Below the pieces are notes generated by a model. The model saw only the letters and a list, made by a program, of their open reading frames with translations, did not search any database and was not told where the DNA came from. Below, one piece after another: positions 21,041-29,569 of a DNA stretch of 64,000 bases; positions within the stretch are counted from its first letter, which is position 1; each line of letters opens with the position of its first letter. The translations under genes and the position numbers were made by a program. Origin of the DNA: Phycisphaera sp. (lineage in GTDB: Bacteria > Planctomycetota > Phycisphaerae > Phycisphaerales > SM1A02); NCBI GenBank assembly GCA_016124975.1, contig WGMP01000012.1, forward strand, positions 163,016 through 227,015, in the 5' to 3' direction.

Positions 21041-22120
21041 ATGGATTGCGAAGACGAAGCACCCGATGGATGCGCGAAGGCTGGTCAAACCCCGCCGTTG
21101 TTCCGCATCGATCCAGGGTGGCCGTTCGTCATCGCGGGGCTCTTGCTGCTCGTCGCGGGCGTGTTGATCCCGGCGCAGCGTGATCTCCATGAACTGCAGA
21201 ACGCGCTTGAGTTGCATCGGGCCGCCGAGGACCGCGCGGTGCGCCAACTCGGCGCGTACGATCGATTCCTCAACGATCTTGAGGCGGGAGAGCCGCAGCT
21301 CGTCCGGCGACTTGCCGCGAGCGAGCTGAATGTGATGCCCCGCGAGGAGCGTTCGCTGCTCCTCGTTCCCACGCTGAACGCCACGGTGACCGAGTGGATC
21401 GAGTCCTCGGAACCGATCGCGGTTCCCGCGGCGGAGCCGTATCCGGACACGCTTCTCGCGAGGTTGGCGACGGGTCCCCGTCGTCTCTGGGTGCTGGCGT
21501 GCGGCGCGTTCCTGGTCTTCGTCGGTCTCTGTCTTGCACCAGGTGCAGCAGCGCTGCCTCGACCGAGGGTTTCGTGGGGACGGTCGTCGGGCCCGATGGA
21601 TCCGCGCGCTGCGGTCTTGGGTGGCGCACTGGCTCCAGCGGTCGTTTCCTCGACCGATTTGGGAGTGGCGGACGGCGCGGCGAGTCCTTGTTCGGCTGCT
21701 ACGGCTGAGGTCGAGGCTGAGGTCGAGGCTGAGGTCGAGGCTGAGGTCGAGGCTGAGGTTGAGGCTGAGGTCGAGGCTGAGGTCGAGGCTGAGGTCGAGG
21801 CTGAGGCTGAGGTCGAGGTCGAGGCTGAGGTCGAGGCTGAGATCGAGGCTGAGTCACTTCAGCAGGCCGACTTGGAGGCCGTGTTGGTCTCTGAGAAGCG
21901 TGCAGAGACCGAGACCATGCCCGCCGCGCCTTGCGATCACGCGGAGGCTGCGGATGTGGTGCAGTTTGAGCCTCCGCACTCTGAGATTGCGCCCACCGCG
22001 GACGTGAATTCGCGATGCGAGCACGGCGTCATCGATGCGTGCGATCGCGCGCTCGACACTGCGAGCCTGTTCGACGGCTTCGCGGACGACCGTTGGATCG
22101 ACACGCGCTCTCGTGATTGA
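21041..22120 (+). CDS. membrane protein with a long Glu-Val-Glu-Ala repeat
   Basis: I do not recognise a family for this 359-residue protein. A membrane helix at about 28-43 (FVIAGLLLLVAGVLIP), a periplasmic segment of about 100 residues with a coiled-coil look (RDLHELQNALELHRAAEDR), and a second helix near 152-166 (WVLACGAFLVFVGLC) give a hairpin topology. The cytoplasmic tail holds about a dozen EVEA units encoded by a 12-bp tandem repeat (GCTGAGGTCGAG, 21703-21850). The repeat should form a very acidic rod or helix. ATG 21041 lacks a strong SD. Confidence 0.6.
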   Translation: MDCEDEAPDGCAKAGQTPPLFRIDPGWPFVIAGLLLLVAGVLIPAQRDLHELQNALELHRAAEDRAVRQLGAYDRFLNDLEAGEPQLVRRLAASELNVMPREERSLLLVPTLNATVTEWIESSEPIAVPAAEPYPDTLLARLATGPRRLWVLACGAFLVFVGLCLAPGAAALPRPRVSWGRSSGPMDPRAAVLGGALAPAVVSSTDLGVADGAASPCSAATAEVEAEVEAEVEAEVEAEVEAEVEAEVEAEVEAEAEVEVEAEVEAEIEAESLQQADLEAVLVSEKRAETETMPAAPCDHAEAADVVQFEPPHSEIAPTADVNSRCEHGVIDACDRALDTASLFDGFADDRWIDTRSRD

Positions 22121-22227
22121 AGCGTGGGGCCGCATCGCGGGATCTGCCGCGGGAATTCCTTGGAAATGTCTCCTGCAAAACTGCGGTGAATCCGCGGCCT
22201 GACGCTCAATGCGGGTAGTCTCGCGGC

Positions 22228-23706
22228 GTGGGAGGGGAGACGAACTTGATTGGTCCAACGGAACAGACAACAGAAGAGACAACAAAAGAGGCAGCAGAAG
22301 AGACGACGGTAGCGACGACCGAAGAACCAACTGGGAAAGCGAGGGAAGAGAGGGAAGAGAGCGCAGCCACGCCTTCGGTCGCGCCGTTGAACGCGGCCTG
22401 CCATCCGCACCGTTCGGAACTCCGCGCTTCGGCTGAGAAGCTTGCGCTCGTCGGGCTTCTTCGCGTTGCGGGAATCGGCCCTGGGCGGCTTCGTCAGCTT
22501 CGGGCGTGCTTTGGTTCCGCGGAGATCGCCCTTTCCGCGGACGCCAGCGCGTTCGCGTCGGCGATCGGGACATCCGAGCACGAGGCAGCGGCTCTCCTCG
22601 ACGAGGCGCGGCGTGCAGCGCCGAAGGTCGAGGATGAGCTCGTTGAGCTCGCACGGCTCGGTGCACGGGTCGTGGCCACGGGAGACGAGGACTTTCCGGC
22701 AATCCTTCTGCCAACGCCCGATCCTCCCGAGCTTCTCTTTGTCCAGGGCGCGCTCGATGCAGGGCCCGAGCCCGCGGTTGCGATCGTCGGATCGAGGCGT
22801 GCCACACCATATGGGCGACTTCATGCGGGGCGCCTTGCGGCGGAACTGGCGGAGCGTGGCATCACCGTCGTCTCAGGTGGCGCGCGTGGGATCGATGCGG
22901 AGGCGCACCGGGGGGCGCTTCGTGCGGGTGGGCGCACGATCGCCGTGCTCGCGAGCGGGCTTTCGCATCCGTATCCCGGCGAGCACGCACCGCTCTTCGC
23001 TTCGATCGTCGAGGGTGGCGGGGCGGTTCTGACCGAGCAGCCCACGTTCGTTGGCCCGAGGCCCGATCTCTTTCCTCGTCGAAACCGCATCATCGCGGGC
23101 CTGGCCTTGGTCACCATCGTCGTGGAGGCTGCAAACAGATCCGGGGCGCTCCTTACGGCCCGTCTGGCTGTCGACGACCTTTCCCGAGACGCGGGGTGCA
23201 TGCCAGGTTCGCTCGACAGCCCGATGAGCGCTGGCTGTCATCGCGCGATTCGGGAGGGGTGGGCTGCGCTGGTGACAGGCGCGGACGACGTCTGCGAGAT
23301 GCTGCTGTCTGCCCGGAGCCTCCTCGAGGGAGTGGCAGGTTGTGAGGTGGCCGAGGTCGTGCGGCCATCCGCAAGGCCGCGCGCGCCGCGGCCCTCCGCG
23401 GAGGCTCGGCCGAGCAAGCCGCGCACGGATGTTGTCCGACCCGCTGGATGCGGTGCGAGGGAGCTCTCGGGTGACGGAGGTTTGCTCCTCGCTGCGATCC
23501 GAGCACTCGGGCGGGGAGGTCTTGATGAGCTTGAGGAGTTCCTGGCCCGCGAGTCGCACGGTGGGCGAGGGCAGGTCTGGACGGTTCCGCGGATCGCGGC
23601 TGCGGCGCTCGAACTCGAGGTCGCGGGCGCGGTGCGTCGCGACAGCGAGGGAGCGTGGGTCGCCATGCGGTCCTCCGGACGGGACTCCGCGGGCTCGCCT
23701 CCGTGA
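22228..23706 (+). CDS. dprA: DNA-processing protein DprA (Smf)
   Basis: DprA loads RecA onto incoming single-stranded DNA during natural transformation. The 492-residue protein has a Rossmann-like core with VAIVGSRRATPYG, VSGGARGIDAEAHRGAL, FPRRNRIIAGLALVTIVVEA and RSGALLTA, and a C-terminal winged-helix domain. The first 70 residues are Thr/Glu-rich and low in complexity. TAGTCT at 22216-22221 sits six bases before GTG 22228, which supports this unusual start. With the pilus genes it suggests competence for DNA uptake. Confidence 0.93.
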   Translation: MGGETNLIGPTEQTTEETTKEAAEETTVATTEEPTGKAREEREESAATPSVAPLNAACHPHRSELRASAEKLALVGLLRVAGIGPGRLRQLRACFGSAEIALSADASAFASAIGTSEHEAAALLDEARRAAPKVEDELVELARLGARVVATGDEDFPAILLPTPDPPELLFVQGALDAGPEPAVAIVGSRRATPYGRLHAGRLAAELAERGITVVSGGARGIDAEAHRGALRAGGRTIAVLASGLSHPYPGEHAPLFASIVEGGGAVLTEQPTFVGPRPDLFPRRNRIIAGLALVTIVVEAANRSGALLTARLAVDDLSRDAGCMPGSLDSPMSAGCHRAIREGWAALVTGADDVCEMLLSARSLLEGVAGCEVAEVVRPSARPRAPRPSAEARPSKPRTDVVRPAGCGARELSGDGGLLLAAIRALGRGGLDELEEFLARESHGGRGQVWTVPRIAAAALELEVAGAVRRDSEGAWVAMRSSGRDSAGSPP

Positions 23707-24162
23707 CGAGAGAGCATGGCTGACGGTGCATGGAAAGAACCCCGGTTGGGCGAGGATCGGCCTACGCGGCTGTGTGCAGCGCCCGATATGACGCGCCGCG
23801 GTTCCGTTCGTGCGGGATGTGACGAGCGATCGGCGCCGCGGTTCGCTCCTCGCCCCGGGTCTCTCGTTCAAAGCGGAGGCGGGCGCTTGAGGCGTCGATA
23901 GCCCCCTGCGTTGGATCCGCACGGGAGGCGGTCCTCCGCGCCAGCGCCTTTCGGAGCTGGGTGTGCTGCGGAGGTCGTGAGCCTGAGGCTCCAGGCGTGG
24001 CGAAAGACAGCGCCCGCGCGCGGGGTTTCAGGCGTCTCGCGCCACCTTGGGTACGAGCCCGAGGTGTGCGCGAAGGGTGTCGGTCGCGTCAGAGGCCATC
24101 GGGGCCGAGTCCGAGGACGCGAACGATGGAACGGTGGATGGTTGGGTTGATTGAGTTCCAGC
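23707..24162. other. intergenic, no gene seen
   Basis: The 456 bp between dprA and the phosphoesterase contain no recognisable coding sequence or RNA family. Several imperfect GC-rich inverted repeats occur (for example around 23990), but none forms a clear terminator. Confidence 0.35.
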
Positions 24163-24942
24163 ATGCCTCGTATCGCCATCATTTCCGATATTCACGGCAA
24201 TCGCGTCGCCCTCGAGGAGGTTCTGCGCGACTGCGAGGTCCGCAACGTCGACGCGATCCTCTGTCTCGGCGACATCGTGGGCTATGGCCCCGAGCCGTCG
24301 GAGTGCCTCGCGCTTGTGCGCGCGAACTGCAGGCTGAGCATCCGCGGAAACCACGAGGATGCCGTGCTGAACCCCGCGCATGCTCGCAGCTGGAACTACG
24401 CGGCGCAGGCGGGCATCGCCTACGCGCGGCGCACCATGACGCAGGAAGCGCTCTCGTTCCTCGCGACGCTGCCGTCGTCGTTCGCGATCTCCGAGACGAT
24501 TCTCGGGATCCACGATTCGCCGACGCCCAACGAAGAGGGCATGACCTACCTGAAGAGCCGCAACGATGCCATCGAGGCGTTCGGCTGGTTCGACGAGCGC
24601 ATCTGCCTGGTCGGGCACACCCATGTTCCGTGCTGCTTCACGACGCGGACGCGGAGCTCGCTCGAGGTGATCGGCCCTGACGACGTCGATGAGCATCCGG
24701 TCTCGTTCGTGGATCGCAGGGCGGAGATCGAACTGCCCGCCTCGGGGCGGTCGATCATCAATCCGGGTTCCGTCGGGCAGCCTCGGGATCGCGACCCGCG
24801 CGCCAGCTACTGCGTCGTCGACCTCGGGCGAAGCGTCGTGGAGCTGCAGCGGGTCGCCTACGACATCGCCGAGGCGCAACGGCGGACGCTCGCCGCTGGG
24901 CTTCCCGGGGTGCTCGGCGAGCGGCTCGCCATTGGGGCCTGA
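24163..24942 (+). CDS. metallophosphoesterase (YfcE/calcineurin-like)
   Basis: The 259-residue protein has the metallophosphatase signature: ISDIHGNRVAL (7-17), GDIVGYGPEP (40-49), RGNHEDAV (66-73), and late metal ligands GHTHVP and NPGSVGQPRDRDP. The pattern belongs to the class of small bacterial dinuclear-metal phosphodiesterases near YfcE and DR1281; the true substrate cannot be read from sequence. ATG 24163 (MPRIAIISDIHGN) starts directly at the first beta strand. It stands alone, 110 bp before guaA. Confidence 0.9.
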   Translation: MPRIAIISDIHGNRVALEEVLRDCEVRNVDAILCLGDIVGYGPEPSECLALVRANCRLSIRGNHEDAVLNPAHARSWNYAAQAGIAYARRTMTQEALSFLATLPSSFAISETILGIHDSPTPNEEGMTYLKSRNDAIEAFGWFDERICLVGHTHVPCCFTTRTRSSLEVIGPDDVDEHPVSFVDRRAEIELPASGRSIINPGSVGQPRDRDPRASYCVVDLGRSVVELQRVAYDIAEAQRRTLAAGLPGVLGERLAIGA

Positions 24943-25052
24943 GGAGGCGGAAGGCTGGTCGGCCCCGGAGCCGTCCGCCACGCAGGTTTGGGGGCCACGA
25001 GGGCGCGGATGCGGCCGGTCGTTGACCGGCTTGCTACATTCCGCCCCTTCCT

Positions 25053-26615
25053 ATGGCAGACAAACCACCCGTCGGCACCGAAACGGTCCTCATCCTTGAC
25101 TTCGGCAGCCAGACCGCGCAACTGATCGCGCGGCGGGTGCGCGAGGCAGGGGTCTTCAGCCTGCTCGTCGCGCCGACGATCTCGCCGGACGAAATCCGAA
25201 GACTCGCGCCGAAGGGCATCATCCTGTCGGGCGGGCCCGCAAGCGTCTTCGAGAAGGGCGCGCCGACGCTCGACCCCGCGATCTTCACGCTGGGCATTCC
25301 CGTGCTGGGCATCTGCTACGGCATGCAGCTGATGAGCCATCTCCTCGGGGGCGCCGTTCAGAGCGCGGCGCATCGGGAGTACGGCCGCGCCAAGATCGAC
25401 GTGCGCGAGCCGGGAGAACTCCTGGCGGGCGTCGACGCGCATGCGACGGTCTGGATGAGCCATGGCGACCAGGTCACGCGGGTCCCGAACGGATTCGAGG
25501 TTCTCGCCAGCACGCCCACCTGCGCCAACGCCGCCGTGCGTGATGCGTCCCGACGCTTCTACGGCGTCCAGTTCCACCCCGAGGTCACGCACACGCCGCA
25601 GGGCGGCGACATGCTGGCGAACTTCCTCTTCAAGGCCTGCGGCTGCGCGGGCTCGTGGCGGATGTCGGACTTCGTCGAAGCGGAGTGCGCGCGGATCCGC
25701 GCACGGGTCGGCGCGTCGAAGGTGATCTGCGGACTCTCGGGCGGCGTCGACAGTTCCGTGGTCGCCGCGCTTCTTGCCAAGGCGATCGGCAAGCAGCTCG
25801 TGTGCATCTTCGTCGACAACGGCCTCCTGCGGAAGAACGAGCGGGAACTCGTGGAGACGACCTTCCGCGGGCATTTCGACGTCGACCTCCGCGTCATTGA
25901 CGCGAGCCGCGAGTTCCTCGGCGATCTCGAGGGGATCGTGGAGCCGCAGGAGAAGCGGCGCCGCATCGGGCACCGCTTCATCGACGTGTTCAAGGAGGCG
26001 GCGAAGTCGATTCCGGGCGACGTGCGGTTCCTCGCGCAGGGGACCCTCTACCCCGATGTGATCGAGTCGGGCCACGGACACGCGGGCACGAGCGCGAACA
26101 TCAAGCTGCATCACAATGTCGGCGGCCTGCCCGAGCAGCTCGGGTTCGAGCTTGTGGAGCCGATGCGCCTTCTCTTCAAGGACGAGGTCCGCGCCCTCGG
26201 AGAGGTTCTTGGCCTTCCGCAGCAGATCGTCTGGCGTCATCCGTTCCCCGGGCCCGGCCTTGCGGTCCGCGTGATCGGCGACATCACGCGCGAGAAGCTC
26301 GACGTGCTCCGCGAATGCGACCGAATCCTGCTCGAGGAAATCGTTTCGGCGAATCTCTACCGTTCGACGAGCCAGGTGTTCGCGGTGCTGCTGCCCGTGA
26401 AGTCGGTGGGCGTCATGGGAGACGGGCGCACCTACGACTCGACTGTGGCGATCCGTTCGGTCGACACGCAGGACTTCATGACGGCGGACTGGTCGCGACT
26501 CCCCTACGAGGTGCTGGGCACGATCTCGAACCGCATCATCAACGAGGTGAAGGGCGTGAACCGCGTGGTGTACGACATCTCCTCGAAGCCTCCTGCGACG
26601 ATCGAGTGGGAGTGA
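25053..26615 (+). CDS. guaA: GMP synthase (glutamine-hydrolysing)
   Basis: GuaA aminates XMP to GMP in purine synthesis. The 520-residue protein has a class I glutamine amidotransferase domain (GICYGMQLM with catalytic Cys, QFHPEVTHT with His/Glu) and an N-type ATP pyrophosphatase domain (SGGVDSSV P-loop), then the C-terminal dimerisation domain ([11 protein letters not shown], ending [18 protein letters not shown]). Length and order are standard. TACATT lies 12 bases before ATG 25053. With purH further along it represents purine synthesis, though the two are far apart. Confidence 0.97.
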   Translation: MADKPPVGTETVLILDFGSQTAQLIARRVREAGVFSLLVAPTISPDEIRRLAPKGIILSGGPASVFEKGAPTLDPAIFTLGIPVLGICYGMQLMSHLLGGAVQSAAHREYGRAKIDVREPGELLAGVDAHATVWMSHGDQVTRVPNGFEVLASTPTCANAAVRDASRRFYGVQFHPEVTHTPQGGDMLANFLFKACGCAGSWRMSDFVEAECARIRARVGASKVICGLSGGVDSSVVAALLAKAIGKQLVCIFVDNGLLRKNERELVETTFRGHFDVDLRVIDASREFLGDLEGIVEPQEKRRRIGHRFIDVFKEAAKSIPGDVRFLAQGTLYPDVIESGHGHAGTSANIKLHHNVGGLPEQLGFELVEPMRLLFKDEVRALGEVLGLPQQIVWRHPFPGPGLAVRVIGDITREKLDVLRECDRILLEEIVSANLYRSTSQVFAVLLPVKSVGVMGDGRTYDSTVAIRSVDTQDFMTADWSRLPYEVLGTISNRIINEVKGVNRVVYDISSKPPATIEWE

Positions 26616-26682
26616 GCGTCTATCGACGCGCGAACGGCGCCCGCTGATCGCGCCTCGCGGCATCCCGCCGGCCCAGCACAGT

Positions 26683-26733
26683 GTCCTCGTCGGCCCAAAA
26701 CGACGTCCTCGTCGGCCCAAAACGACGTCCTCG
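26683..26733. repeat. 22-bp direct repeat, about 2.3 units
   Basis: Two perfect copies of a 22-bp unit beginning GTCCTCGTCGGCCC (26683-26704, 26705-26726) and a 7-bp partial third lie between the convergent guaA and aminotransferase-like genes. Confidence 0.85.
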
Positions 26734-26761
26734 CCAAAGGCCGCCGCCGCAAGCGGCGGCC
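26733..26761 (-). terminator. terminator of the HEAT/DegT-like operon
   Basis: A 9-bp stem, GGCCGCCGC/GCGGCGGCC with a five-base loop, is followed on the minus strand by TTTGGC. It lies about 20 bp after the stop at 26780. Confidence 0.55.
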
Positions 26762-26779
26762 GCTCAAATCACGCCCGAG

Positions 26780-27934
26780 TCACGCCCGCATGATCGACTG
26801 CCGCTCGATCAGTACCTGCAGCGTCTGGGAAATGAGATCGATGTCGCGCTCGGAGAGCCGGGTCGAGAACGGGAGCGCGATCAGCCTGTCCGCGGCGCGT
26901 TCGGCGCAGGGGAAGTCGCCGATCGAGTGGAAGTGCGCGAACGCAGGCTCGAGGGGCAGCGCCACGAGCGGCGCGGTCGCGGCGAGATCATGCCTGAGCA
27001 TGCCTTGGATGATGGAGTCGCGGTCGTCGCGGCCGTAGCGCTCGCCGAGCCGCACCGCGAAGTGGGACCAGCGCACGGTGCCATCGGCGCATGGCGCGGG
27101 GAGGACGAGGTCGGGGTGCAGCGCCAGCCGGCGGAGATAGGCGTGGAACACCCGCTCGAGCTCCTCGCAGGTCTCGTCGAAGCGCGAGAGGCGCACGGCG
27201 CCGAGGCTTGCGGGAAGGACGCCGAGCCGCGCGTCGAGTCCGACGCGCTCGACGCGTGGGACGCCGCCGATGCGCTCCCACGCGTTCCGCGGGTCGAGCG
27301 CGCCGAGATTGCGGCCGAGACGGAGCGCGTGCGCAAGGCTGTCGTCGTTCGTGACGCAGACGGCGCCGCCCGAACCGATCGTCGAGTCGCGCTCGCCGAG
27401 CGAGACGACGGCGATGCGGCCGAATCGGCCGACGGGATCGCGGCCAAGCTGGCCGCCAAGTCCGCCTGCGACGATCTCGAGCATCGGGATCTCGTTGCGC
27501 GACGCGAGCGCGGCGAGTTCACCGAGCCCAGCGGGTTGTCCGTGGTTCGCGCAGCCGACAAGGACGCGCGTCTTCGGCGACAGTCGCGCCTCCGCCTCGA
27601 GCCCCGTGAGGTTCATGGTGCGGGGATCGATGTCGGCGTAGAGGATGCGTGAACCGACGCGGTGCGCCGCGGCGGCGAGGGCGATCGGCGCAAGCGCGGG
27701 CGCGACGATCTCCGCCCCCGACGATGCGGCGAGCGCCTCGAGCGACGCCTCGACCGCGGTGCCCAGCGAGGCAAAGAGCACGGCGTGCGGGCGACTGACG
27801 ATCTCAGCCACGCGGCGCTCGAGCCTGCGCTCCGCCTCGAACGGATCACCGTGGATCGAGGCGAGGAGTTCCTGCATCTCGCGCAGCTCGGTGCGCGTCG
27901 GCGGCGTTGGACCGATCAGGACGGATTCGCTCAT
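26780..27934 (-). CDS. DegT/DnrJ/EryC1-fold protein lacking the catalytic lysine
   Basis: The 384-residue protein follows the DegT/StrS sugar aminotransferase layout: an N-terminal helix with FEAERRLERRVAEI, a cofactor-fold core (VLFASLGTAVEASLEAL, ILYADIDPRTMNLT) and VVSLGERDSTIGSGG where family members read SFxxxKxixTGEGG. The PLP lysine is missing; the whole protein has a single Lys, in SPKTRVL near 121. The His/Asp cofactor contacts are also changed (EIVAGGLGG instead of EDxAQAxGA). It is unlikely to be a classical aminotransferase; a binding, regulatory or PLP-independent role is an inference. Its ATG overlaps the stop of the HEAT-repeat gene (ATGA). Confidence 0.75.
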   Translation of the reverse strand: MSESVLIGPTPPTRTELREMQELLASIHGDPFEAERRLERRVAEIVSRPHAVLFASLGTAVEASLEALAASSGAEIVAPALAPIALAAAAHRVGSRILYADIDPRTMNLTGLEAEARLSPKTRVLVGCANHGQPAGLGELAALASRNEIPMLEIVAGGLGGQLGRDPVGRFGRIAVVSLGERDSTIGSGGAVCVTNDDSLAHALRLGRNLGALDPRNAWERIGGVPRVERVGLDARLGVLPASLGAVRLSRFDETCEELERVFHAYLRRLALHPDLVLPAPCADGTVRWSHFAVRLGERYGRDDRDSIIQGMLRHDLAATAPLVALPLEPAFAHFHSIGDFPCAERAADRLIALPFSTRLSERDIDLISQTLQVLIERQSIMRA

Positions 27935-29547
27935 GACGCCTCCTTGGTCTCGCCCGTCGACGCGGCGGCGGGGAAGAGCGCATCGACGGCGGTTGCCGTT
28001 CGGTTCGAGTGACGCAGCCAGAGCCACGCGGCCTGCGTTCGGATGGCGGGGTCGACCACGACCGCTCCGCCCGCGATCTGCCCGAGGAGCTGGAGGTCCT
28101 CCGCGGCGACCGAATCGGCGCTCCTCGCGCGGAGGAGCGCGATCAGCGACTCCCCGAGACGCGTCGCGCGGCCCCGCGCGGTCGAGGCGACGCGCGCGGC
28201 TTCTGGCGAACCTGCGGCGGCGAGAACGAGAAGGAGCGCGTCCTGGCGCTCGCGACTTTCCGCCGCGCGCGTGAGAGGCTGCTCGAACTCCTCCGGCGCG
28301 ACGATCGCGAGGCGGGCGAGCGCCCGCATGGTCGGCTCCGCGAGCGCGGGCGCGAGGTCGCGCGGCGCCTGCTCGAGAAAGGCGATGCATGCGAGCCCGA
28401 GCGCGCGCTCAGAGGAAGCCCCGAGCCGCCGCGCGCCTTCGAGCGCGGCCCGCAAGGCGACGCGATGGCGGAGCCCGACGAGCTTTTCGAACGCGCCCGC
28501 ATCGTCCGACTGCGAGAGAAGGACACCCGCGTCCGCGATCGTCTCAAGAAGAGGGTCGCCGTTGCGGACGCGCTTCCACTCCGCTTCAGGCGCGCGGACT
28601 CCGCTCGCGAGGAGGATCGCCGCCTGCCTGAGGAGTGCGAGCTGCGAGCGGTCGGCCTCGACTTCCCTCGCGAACACGGAATAGCCATGCGCGGGGCTGA
28701 GGACGAGCAGCGAACCAAGCGCGCGTGCCTTCGCATCGCCCGCGACTTCGGGAAGCGCGATGAGCGAGGCGATGAACGGCGCAGCGCCTGCAAGGCGCTC
28801 GGCGGAGGCCGCCTCCGCGATCTGCGCCACGGCCGCGGAGCGCGTGCGGGGGGGCAGCGCGGCGATCATCTCACGAATGCGGGTCTCCGCTTCGGCGGTC
28901 TCGGCCGCGGGGCGACCGAGGTCGAGCAGGATCGCGAGCGCGAGGCCGGCGACCTCGGGCGTCTTCGAGTCGAGAAGCGGTGTGAGGGCTTCCGCACTGG
29001 GCGTGCCGCCTTGCCTGCGCTGCCGTGCCAGGAGCACGACGCGCTGCGCCGAGAGGAGATCGGGCCACGCGAGGACGGCCTCGAGCCGTGCCGCGTCGAT
29101 GAGTTCGAGCGCGAGCGCCGCCGAGAGCGCCACTTCGCGGTCGGCTGGGCGCGGGAGCGACTCGATGGTGGCGGGGTCGATCAGCTGTCCATCGCTCAGC
29201 TCCGCGAGCCCGAGCACGCTGTCGACGCGGAGCGACCAGTCGTCGCTGTGGAGCATGCGCTCGAGAAGCGTGCGGGACGCGGGGTCCTTGAGTTCGCGCA
29301 GCGCCAGCATCGCGGCGTGCTGCTGGCCGTCGTTCGGCGACTGGAGCGTCTCGCGAAGCACCCGAAGCGACGAGTCGTACGGATCGACCGGGCCGTACTG
29401 CGCCGACGCAGTCGAAGTCGCCGCGCCGAGGAGGCCGAGCGACAGCAGTCCCGTCGTCAGGCTCGCTGCGGCGATCCGATGAGCGATCGGACGGGCGATC
29501 CGACGGGCGATGTGGCGCAGACGCAACCGCGAGGCGACGATCGGCAT
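27931..29547 (-). CDS. exported HEAT-repeat protein
   Basis: The 538-residue protein has an Arg-rich N-terminus, a hydrophobic stretch and a signal-peptidase site at about ASA-Q (49). The remainder is all-helical and Ala/Leu-rich with HEAT-type units (HAAMLALRELKDPASRTLL, VDSVLGLAELSDGQL, VALSAALALELID), a scaffold for protein contacts in the periplasm. A minus-strand TACACT lies seven bases before ATG 29547 and supports this start. It is translationally coupled to the DegT-fold gene although that protein has no signal peptide, so a direct complex is uncertain. The specific function is unknown. Confidence 0.7.
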   Translation of the reverse strand: MPIVASRLRLRHIARRIARPIAHRIAAASLTTGLLSLGLLGAATSTASAQYGPVDPYDSSLRVLRETLQSPNDGQQHAAMLALRELKDPASRTLLERMLHSDDWSLRVDSVLGLAELSDGQLIDPATIESLPRPADREVALSAALALELIDAARLEAVLAWPDLLSAQRVVLLARQRRQGGTPSAEALTPLLDSKTPEVAGLALAILLDLGRPAAETAEAETRIREMIAALPPRTRSAAVAQIAEAASAERLAGAAPFIASLIALPEVAGDAKARALGSLLVLSPAHGYSVFAREVEADRSQLALLRQAAILLASGVRAPEAEWKRVRNGDPLLETIADAGVLLSQSDDAGAFEKLVGLRHRVALRAALEGARRLGASSERALGLACIAFLEQAPRDLAPALAEPTMRALARLAIVAPEEFEQPLTRAAESRERQDALLLVLAAAGSPEAARVASTARGRATRLGESLIALLRARSADSVAAEDLQLLGQIAGGAVVVDPAIRTQAAWLWLRHSNRTATAVDALFPAAASTGETKEAS

Positions 29548-29569
29548 GAAGCCGAGTGTAGCGGGTCGC

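Noticed and set aside
23707..24162. Structured RNA (SRP RNA, RNase P or 6S) in the gap after dprA
   Set aside because: Hairpins are present, but none of the conserved sequence blocks of these RNAs appears.
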